From contig JAKAMS010000050.1 in NCBI GenBank assembly GCA_021812745.1, positions 1-11,186 on the forward strand: 11,186 nucleotides of DNA, given 5' to 3'. The position numbers were made by a program, and so were the translations under genes. The notes beneath the pieces are model-generated. The model saw only the letters and a program-made list of their open reading frames with translations. It did not search any database and was not told the DNA's origin. Each line of letters begins with the position of its first letter. Position 1 is the stretch's first letter. The DNA is from Bacteroidota bacterium. Lineage in GTDB: Bacteria; Bacteroidota; Ignavibacteria; Ignavibacteriales; Melioribacteraceae. Positions 7,062 to 11,186 of this stretch are shown here, piece after piece.

Positions 7062-7472
7062 CTATTCCTTGCCTTTATATTCAACATAGTTATTTTCTGT
7101 TTCGTATAGTTTGATTGAGTAAAGTTTTCCGGAAGGGATTTTATTAATCAACTGATTCCAAATTCCTGTGCAAATATTTTCGGAAGTAGGAATTTTCCCT
7201 TTTAAGAAATCAACATCGAGATTAAGATTTTTGTGGTCAACTTTCTGAATCACATTTTCTATAATGATTTCTTTTAGAAGTTTAAGATCAATCACATAAC
7301 CGGTTTTTGTATCAACTTCTCCGGCTACAGTAACTTCTAAAGTGTAGTTATGACCATGGCCGTTTGGATTACTGCATTTTCCAAAAACCCGTTCGTTTTC
7401 ATTTTCGGAAAAATCTGGATTATAAATACGGTGAGACGAACTGAAAATTTCACGACGCGTTACAAAGATCAT
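7062..7472 (-). CDS. 6-pyruvoyl-tetrahydropterin synthase, biopterin type
   Basis: This 136-residue protein belongs to the PTPS/QueD family. Zinc ligands are His14 (SSSH), His39 and His41 (HGH). The catalytic cysteine is Cys33 in [13 protein letters not shown], a C-x5-HGH spacing as in animal and biopterin-pathway PTPS; QueD has C-x3-HGH. Asp79-His80 (VDHKNLN) and Glu124 (YETENN) complete the catalytic and pterin-anchoring residues. It would convert dihydroneopterin triphosphate to 6-pyruvoyl-tetrahydropterin. The ATG follows directly after the bcp stop (TAAATG) with GGGG as ribosome site, and folE follows after 2 nt. The context and the motif favour biopterin over queuosine synthesis, though many genomes label such genes queD. 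Confidence 0.9.
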   Translation of the reverse strand: MIFVTRREIFSSSHRIYNPDFSENENERVFGKCSNPNGHGHNYTLEVTVAGEVDTKTGYVIDLKLLKEIIIENVIQKVDHKNLNLDVDFLKGKIPTSENICTGIWNQLINKIPSGKLYSIKLYETENNYVEYKGKE

Positions 7473-7934
7473 TTATTCCCCTTTTAGTATTTTCATTACT
7501 TCATTAACGTGCCCTGCAACCTTCACTTTAGGAAAAATATTTTGGATTTTTCCTTCTTCGTCAATTATAAAAGTTGTGCGTTCTATTCCCATATATTTTT
7601 TACCATACATGCTTTTCTCTTTCCACACACCATATTTTTCAACAACTTCTTTTTTCTCATCGCTAAGCAACGTGAATGGCAATTCATATTTATCGGCAAA
7701 TTTTTTATGAGATGCCGTGGAATCTATACTAACCCCCAGCACAGTTGCTTTAACTTTCTTAAAGTTAGGGAGAGCATCACGAAAATCGCAGGCTTCCTGA
7801 GTACAACCGGAAGTCATATCTTTAGGATAAAAATAGATAACAACTTTCTTTCCTTTAAAATCATTTAAGGAAACATTTTTCCCGTTTTCATCCTTAAGTG
7901 AAAAGGCAGGCGCTTTCTTTCCAATTTCCAACAT
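7473..7934 (-). CDS. bcp: Thioredoxin-dependent peroxiredoxin, Bcp/PrxQ
   Basis: The 153-residue protein is a full-length Bcp/PrxQ. It reduces hydrogen peroxide and organic peroxides using thioredoxin. The active-site block [15 protein letters not shown] at 35-49 has peroxidatic Cys44 and resolving Cys49 five residues later, an atypical 2-Cys arrangement. The usual PKD-x-TPGC has Ser instead of Pro before Gly here (MTSGC), a small change. RTTFIID and the C-terminal [10 protein letters not shown] are also family-like. The start at 7934 has GGAG 8 nt upstream. A strong hairpin at 7953-7990 separates it from the preceding peroxiredoxin gene. The PTPS gene starts right at its stop, so it may head a bcp-PTPS-folE-SDR unit. 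Confidence 0.94.
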   Translation of the reverse strand: MLEIGKKAPAFSLKDENGKNVSLNDFKGKKVVIYFYPKDMTSGCTQEACDFRDALPNFKKVKATVLGVSIDSTASHKKFADKYELPFTLLSDEKKEVVEKYGVWKEKSMYGKKYMGIERTTFIIDEEGKIQNIFPKVKVAGHVNEVMKILKGE

Positions 7935-7952
7935 AATTGGTTCTCCATAACA

Positions 7953-7990
7953 AAATTAGAAAGGAAGATTTGCATCTTCCTTTCTAATTT
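7953..7990 (-). terminator. 16-bp perfect hairpin between two peroxiredoxin genes
   Basis: Arms at 7953-7968 and 7975-7990 are perfectly complementary over 16 bp around a 6-nt loop. On the minus strand the hairpin starts 10 nt after the stop of the upstream peroxiredoxin and is followed by TTTTG, 18 nt before the bcp start. The T run is short, so it may be a leaky terminator, an attenuator or an mRNA-stabilising hairpin. Confidence 0.65.
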
Positions 7991-8000
7991 GAAAAAATAA

Positions 8001-8483
8001 TTAAGATAATTTTTTAAGTGCTTCTTGTACTGCTGAGTAGTTAGGTTCTTCTCCGGCATTTTCTAAAACTTCAGCGTACTGCAGAATGCCTTTTTTATCA
8101 ATTACGAAAGCCGCCCGTTTGGCAACACCTTTTAGATCCCACTTTCCTGGCAGCCATAAATCATAGAAAGCACCGTACGCCGGGGCTACTTCTTTATTGA
8201 AATCGCTTAGCAAAGGAAAATTAAATTTATGCCGATCCACCCAAAGTTTTTGAGAGAAGGGACCATCAACACTTATTGCAAAAACTTTTGCGTTTAATCC
8301 TTCATAATCTTTCATACTGTCTCTTGTTGAACATAATTCTTTTTCGCAAACTCCGGTACCGACTGCCGGAAAAAATAAAAGAACAACATTACTTTTCCCC
8401 TTGAAATCACTTAAGGTAACAGATTCGTTATTTGTGTCCTTCAAAGTGAAGTTTGGTGCGACATCGCCTAATTTTAACGACAT
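8001..8483 (-). CDS. AhpE/Bcp-like peroxiredoxin
   Basis: The 160-residue protein has the thioredoxin-fold peroxiredoxin layout. The active-site block FFPAVGTGVCEKELCSTRD at 37-55 contains the conserved PxxxTxxC, with peroxidatic Cys46 and a possible resolving Cys51. Arg121/122 region KRAAFVIDKKG supplies the conserved Arg. FPLLSDFNKEVAPAYGAF is typical of the AhpE/Bcp branch. It should reduce peroxides with thioredoxin, mycothiol-type or another thiol donor; the donor cannot be told from the sequence. The start at 8483 has a strong AAGGAG ribosome site with 6 nt spacing. Dodecin lies 20 nt upstream on the same strand. It differs clearly from the neighbouring Bcp, so the pair is not a recent duplication. 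Confidence 0.9.
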   Translation of the reverse strand: MSLKLGDVAPNFTLKDTNNESVTLSDFKGKSNVVLLFFPAVGTGVCEKELCSTRDSMKDYEGLNAKVFAISVDGPFSQKLWVDRHKFNFPLLSDFNKEVAPAYGAFYDLWLPGKWDLKGVAKRAAFVIDKKGILQYAEVLENAGEEPNYSAVQEALKKLS

Positions 8484-8503
8484 ATAATTCTCCTTTCCTG
8501 ATA

Positions 8504-8707
8504 TTAGTCTTTTAGTTTTCGACCAATTCGAACTTTAATTTGGAATTCCACTTTATCTTCAGAAGTAACTCTGCCGCGTTGCTCAATAACTTCAAACCAG
8601 CCTACTTTCTTTTCGGAATGAGCTTCAAGAACAACATCTTTAACTGCTTGCGCAATACTTTCGGTTGAAACTCCAACTCTTTCTATAACTTCGAATGTCT
8701 TTGACAT
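8504..8707 (-). CDS. Dodecin (flavin-binding)
   Basis: This 67-residue protein matches dodecin, a small protein that assembles into a hollow dodecamer and stores or buffers flavins such as FMN, riboflavin or lumichrome. Visible signatures are the N-terminal strand FEVIERVGVS, a helix with AQAVKDVVLEA, Trp37 in GWFEV, which would stack on the flavin ring, EQRGRV at 42-47 and the final strand KVEFQIKVRIG. The length is as expected. The ATG at 8707 has AGAGG 5 nt upstream. It heads the minus-strand run of redox and pterin genes. A flavin-storage protein fits a cluster of redox enzymes, but functional linkage is inferred only from position. Confidence 0.92.
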   Translation of the reverse strand: MSKTFEVIERVGVSTESIAQAVKDVVLEAHSEKKVGWFEVIEQRGRVTSEDKVEFQIKVRIGRKLKD

Positions 8708-8724
8708 ATAAACCTCTATGTGTG

Positions 8725-8739
8725 ATTGAAAAGTTCAAT
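8725..8739. repeat. Short palindrome upstream of dodecin
   Basis: ATTGAA-AAG-TTCAAT, a perfect 6-bp dyad, lies 18-32 nt upstream of the dodecin start. It overlaps where a transcript start or operator might be. No regulator is recognised for it. Confidence 0.3.
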
Positions 8740-8830
8740 TAAATGAATTCTGACTAAGTGCATATTAAAAATAGCTTATTAGTCGCTAAGATTAAAGGAA
8801 GGATTTTCACAATAAAAATTGATTGAATAG

Positions 8831-8862
8831 TTGCTACATATGAAGAAATCTTTCTATCTTTA
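8831..8862 (+). promoter_or_regulatory. Candidate promoter for fur-feoA-feoB
   Basis: TTG (8831-8833) is followed by 21 nt and TATCTTTA (8855-8862), one mismatch from the Bacteroidota TAnnTTTG -7 box, giving a leader of about 30 nt before the ATG at 8898. The 190-bp gap upstream also holds a TTAG-TCG-CTAA dyad at 8779-8789, which is too short to call a Fur box. Confidence 0.4.
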
Positions 8863-8897
8863 CGAAGACTAAATCTAAATAGTGGTTAATTTTTAAG

Positions 8898-9353
8898 ATG
8901 AAAAGAGAAGATGCACACGAAGAGTTTCACCGATTTCTAAAAAAAGGCGACAATCGGATTACTCCCGAAAGATTTGAAGTTCTTGATCATGCTATAGATT
9001 ATGAAGGGCACTTTGGCGCCGATGAACTTTATATAAGCATGAAAACAAGCCACTCTAACATCTCCCGAGCGACTGTTTATAATACTATTGAATTACTGGC
9101 ACAATGCGGTATTCTCTTAAAAAGAAATTTTGGTGAAAACAAAACACGTTACGAATCGAACGTAAACAAAACAAGCCATGATCATTTGATCTGCACAAAC
9201 TGCGGTGCGATTAAAGAGTTCTCAGAACCAAAGATTCAGAAAATAGTAAAAACAATTTCTGAAGAAATTGGATTTGACGCTAGCGGATATTCATTTAACA
9301 TTTTTGGCAGATGCACAAATGCAAATTGCCAGCAGAGTAAAAATGCCAAATAG
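8898..9353 (+). CDS. Fur-family metal-responsive regulator
   Basis: This 151-residue protein is a Fur/PerR-type repressor. An N-terminal winged helix covers about 10-86 (RITPERFEVLDHA at 20-32; recognition helix SRATVYNTIELL at 56-67). The C-terminal dimerisation domain contains HDHLICTNCG with His94, His96, Cys99 and Cys102. A second cysteine pair, Cys139 and Cys144, is spaced C-x4-C rather than the usual CxxC, and would complete the structural zinc site. The gene overlaps feoA by 11 nt, so it controls or responds to iron most likely. Fur and PerR cannot be separated firmly here; peroxiredoxin genes lie divergently upstream, so a peroxide-sensing role is possible. The start has no strong Shine-Dalgarno site. 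Confidence 0.9.
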   Translation: MKREDAHEEFHRFLKKGDNRITPERFEVLDHAIDYEGHFGADELYISMKTSHSNISRATVYNTIELLAQCGILLKRNFGENKTRYESNVNKTSHDHLICTNCGAIKEFSEPKIQKIVKTISEEIGFDASGYSFNIFGRCTNANCQQSKNAK

Positions 9354-9570
9354 CACATTAGATAAAGCTAAAAAAGGAAATCCGATTACAATTCTGAAAC
9401 TTCCGAGCGGAGATATAAAATCTCAGTTAATCCGCCTGGGTATTTCCGAAGGTGATACTTTAAAGTGTATAGAACGGCTTCCTGGCGGAACTATTGTAGT
9501 ACAAAAAAACCGTCAGGAAATTGCACTTGGTTTTGATCTAGCAAAAAAAATTAAAATTATACTTCAGTAA
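9343..9570 (+). CDS. feoA: FeoA, ferrous iron transport accessory protein
   Basis: From the ATG at 9343 the protein has 75 residues, the normal size for FeoA. It is a small cytoplasmic SH3-like beta-barrel that assists FeoB. Features visible are the hydrophobic PITILKLPSG start, LIRLGISEGDTLKCIERLPGG, followed by VVQKNRQEIALGFDLAKKI, the usual FeoA pattern ending in a helix that contacts the barrel. The frame is open further upstream, but that part overlaps fur and has no FeoA similarity, so the ATG inside the end of fur is chosen (11-nt overlap). feoB follows 10 nt after the stop, giving a fur-feoA-feoB operon. Confidence 0.9.
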   Translation: MPNSTLDKAKKGNPITILKLPSGDIKSQLIRLGISEGDTLKCIERLPGGTIVVQKNRQEIALGFDLAKKIKIILQ

Positions 9571-9580
9571 AGCGATTGTT

Positions 9581-11186
9581 ATGAAATCTGATAATATATT
9601 AAGCAATAAAATAGATTCCCCTCTCCTTGTTGAAAAAGGCGCCAACTCAACACAAAAAGTTGTGCTTGTGGGAAATCCCAATGTTGGCAAGTCCTGCATC
9701 TTCAATTACATGAGCGGAATGTATGTTGATGTATCAAACTTTCCGGGCACAACAGTCTCAATCACAAAAAGTAATTATAAAGGAAAAGATATTTTTGATA
9801 CTCCCGGCATTTATGGAGTTGGTTCATTCAACGATGAAGAAAAAGTCGCGCGCGATATTATTCTTTCTGCCGATATTATACTAAATGTTGTTAATACTCT
9901 TAACCTTGACCGTGATCTTTTTCTTACACTGCAGTTAATTGATATGGGGAAGAAAGTCTCCGTGCTGCTTAACTTTAGCGATGAATTGAAAAAAAGAAAA
10001 ATCAAAATTGATACTCAAAAACTTTCCGAATTACTTGGCATTGAGGTTTATGAAACCGCCGCTGTTGATAAAGTTGGATTTGATAAAATTGGCGAAGCAA
10101 TTGAGAAAGCTAGAGTTGGAAAGCAAGAACTTGATCTGCATTTCATGCTTCAGCAAGTTATGACAAAATCAATTCCGCAGTGCGATTCTCTTTTAATTTT
10201 AGAAGGCGATGAATCAATTGCTCAGAAGCATAAAATTACTAACGGCACCGCAAACGAGCGGGAAAAAATTTATATCGGAAGAAGAAACCGTGTAAACGAA
10301 ATTATTGATGTTGTAGAACATGAAGATTCTAAAAAAGGAGAAATTTTCAATTTGTTCGGGCGTTATTCGCTGAATCCCAAAACGGGAATACCAATTCTGC
10401 TTGTTATGCTTGTCTTAGTTTATTTTTTTATTGGCGATCTCGTTTCTCAACGAATTGTAAATTTTACAGAAAATAAAATCGGCAAAGAGTTTTTTGAATA
10501 TAACGCAAAATCTTTTGTGGGTAATTTTACGCCCGTTGATATAGACGTTGTAGTAAACGACAATAATGGAAAACTGGTGAATCAAAAATTATTCAGTTTT
10601 CCCTCGGGCATTAACGGCAACTCGCAATTAAAAAATGAATTTGAATTATTCTCAAAACAAACCGGCGCTCAATCTGATTTTCATTTCAGCAATCCAATTG
10701 CAAAGCTTTTTTTTGGTGAGTTCGGCGTTGTAACAATGACGGTTACTTATTTGCTTTTCTTACTTCTACCTCTAGTAATTGGATTCTATTTTGTTATGGC
10801 AATGCTGGAAGACAGCGGTTACTTGCCGCGGCTTGCAACAATGTTGGATCGTTCATTTAATAAAATAGGTTTAAACGGGCGCGCAGTAATTCCTATCATG
10901 CTAGGATTTGGATGTATTACAATGGCAAACATTACAACGCGTCTGCTCGGTTCGGAAAGAGAGAAATCAATTGTAACCGCAATTCTTCAATTTGTAATTC
11001 CATGTTCTGCACAGCTTGCCGTTATTGCCGCATTGTTAAGCGGAGCGGGCTTTGGACCAATGATACTATATGTTTCCGTGATCTTTACTGTCCTCATTGC
11101 GCTTTCAACAATTTTGAATAAAATGCTTCCGGGTGAAAGTTCTCCTCTTTTAATTGATCTACCTATGATTGGTTTTCCAAGAATGA
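9581..11186 (+). CDS. feoB: FeoB ferrous iron transporter, C-terminus beyond the window
   Basis: The frame is open from the ATG at 9581 to the right edge (535 codons), so the C-terminal membrane part is missing. The N-terminal G domain has GNPNVGKS at 31-38, PGTT at 55-58, DTPG at 73-76 and the G4-like NFSD at 131-134. A helical spacer follows, then a membrane helix at about 270-289, a roughly 90-residue polar loop, a helix at about 387-407 and LEDSGYLPR from 409. The first gate motif reads GFGCITMA at 442-449 instead of the common GFGCNVPA, and PCSAQ lies at 474-478. This fits a known second subclass of FeoB. A 26-residue extension precedes the G1 motif. It imports Fe(II) across the inner membrane. 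Confidence 0.95.
   Translation, partial: MKSDNILSNKIDSPLLVEKGANSTQKVVLVGNPNVGKSCIFNYMSGMYVDVSNFPGTTVSITKSNYKGKDIFDTPGIYGVGSFNDEEKVARDIILSADIILNVVNTLNLDRDLFLTLQLIDMGKKVSVLLNFSDELKKRKIKIDTQKLSELLGIEVYETAAVDKVGFDKIGEAIEKARVGKQELDLHFMLQQVMTKSIPQCDSLLILEGDESIAQKHKITNGTANEREKIYIGRRNRVNEIIDVVEHEDSKKGEIFNLFGRYSLNPKTGIPILLVMLVLVYFFIGDLVSQRIVNFTENKIGKEFFEYNAKSFVGNFTPVDIDVVVNDNNGKLVNQKLFSFPSGINGNSQLKNEFELFSKQTGAQSDFHFSNPIAKLFFGEFGVVTMTVTYLLFLLLPLVIGFYFVMAMLEDSGYLPRLATMLDRSFNKIGLNGRAVIPIMLGFGCITMANITTRLLGSEREKSIVTAILQFVIPCSAQLAVIAALLSGAGFGPMILYVSVIFTVLIALSTILNKMLPGESSPLLIDLPMIGFPRM

Noticed and set aside
7062..7472. Calling the PTPS-family gene queD (queuosine synthesis)
   Set aside because: The catalytic cysteine spacing is C-x5-HGH, not the C-x3-HGH of QueD, and no queC, queE or queF is nearby, while folE and a sepiapterin-reductase-like SDR are.
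7509..7868. 119-codon open frame on the plus strand opposite bcp
   Set aside because: It is antisense to a clear Bcp, is rich in Phe, Ile and Cys as a complement artefact, and resembles no family.
9268..9342. Longer FeoA starting at 9268
   Set aside because: The extra 25 residues overlap the coding end of the Fur gene, show no FeoA similarity, and the 75-residue form from 9343 has the normal family length.

Overview
The window is AT-rich and densely packed, with short intergenic gaps, frequent start/stop overlaps and several genes without a clear Shine-Dalgarno site. The best guess is a member of the Bacteroidota/Chlorobiota lineage, probably Ignavibacteria-like. The support is three-fold: a sepiapterin-reductase-like SDR whose C-terminus resembles the Chlorobium enzyme as I remember it, a TTG-N20-TAnnTTTG promoter before the tRNA gene, and the overall gene mix. 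This is recognition from memory, not a database match. I see no mobile element, CRISPR array or rRNA.

Layout. Positions 1-3122 (minus) hold a DUF92 membrane protein followed 6 nt later by a very long secreted TPR protein that runs off the left edge. A tRNA-Leu(GAG) lies at 3221-3307 (minus). Positions 3384-5030 (minus) are a three-gene overlapping unit: an ECF sigma factor, a cysteine-free single-pass anti-sigma-like protein and a Spy/CpxP-like periplasmic protein. Divergent from it at 5160-5681 (plus) is a second Spy-like protein with a methionine-rich tail. A bidirectional terminator follows at 5705-5736. Positions 5780-8707 (minus) carry six same-strand genes: dodecin, an AhpE/Bcp-like peroxiredoxin, Bcp, a 6-pyruvoyl-tetrahydropterin synthase, GTP cyclohydrolase I and an SDR. 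Positions 8898-11186 (plus) carry a Fur-family regulator, FeoA and the first 535 codons of FeoB.

How the genes may work together. (1) The sigma/anti-sigma/Spy unit resembles the CnrH-CnrY-CnrX envelope signalling layout. The gap between it and the divergent Spy-like gene holds two mirror-image ECF-type promoter candidates (TTAAACC-N16-TGTC), so the sigma factor may drive both its own operon and the Met-rich protein. This is the most interesting part of the window. (2) FolE, PTPS and the SDR match the three steps from GTP to tetrahydrobiopterin. The PTPS has the C-x5-HGH motif of biopterin-pathway enzymes rather than the C-x3-HGH of QueD. The pathway genes sit with peroxide-removing enzymes and a flavin-storage protein. 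(3) Fur-FeoA-FeoB is a compact ferrous iron uptake operon, with a FeoB of the subclass carrying GFGCxTMA in place of the usual GFGCNVPA motif.
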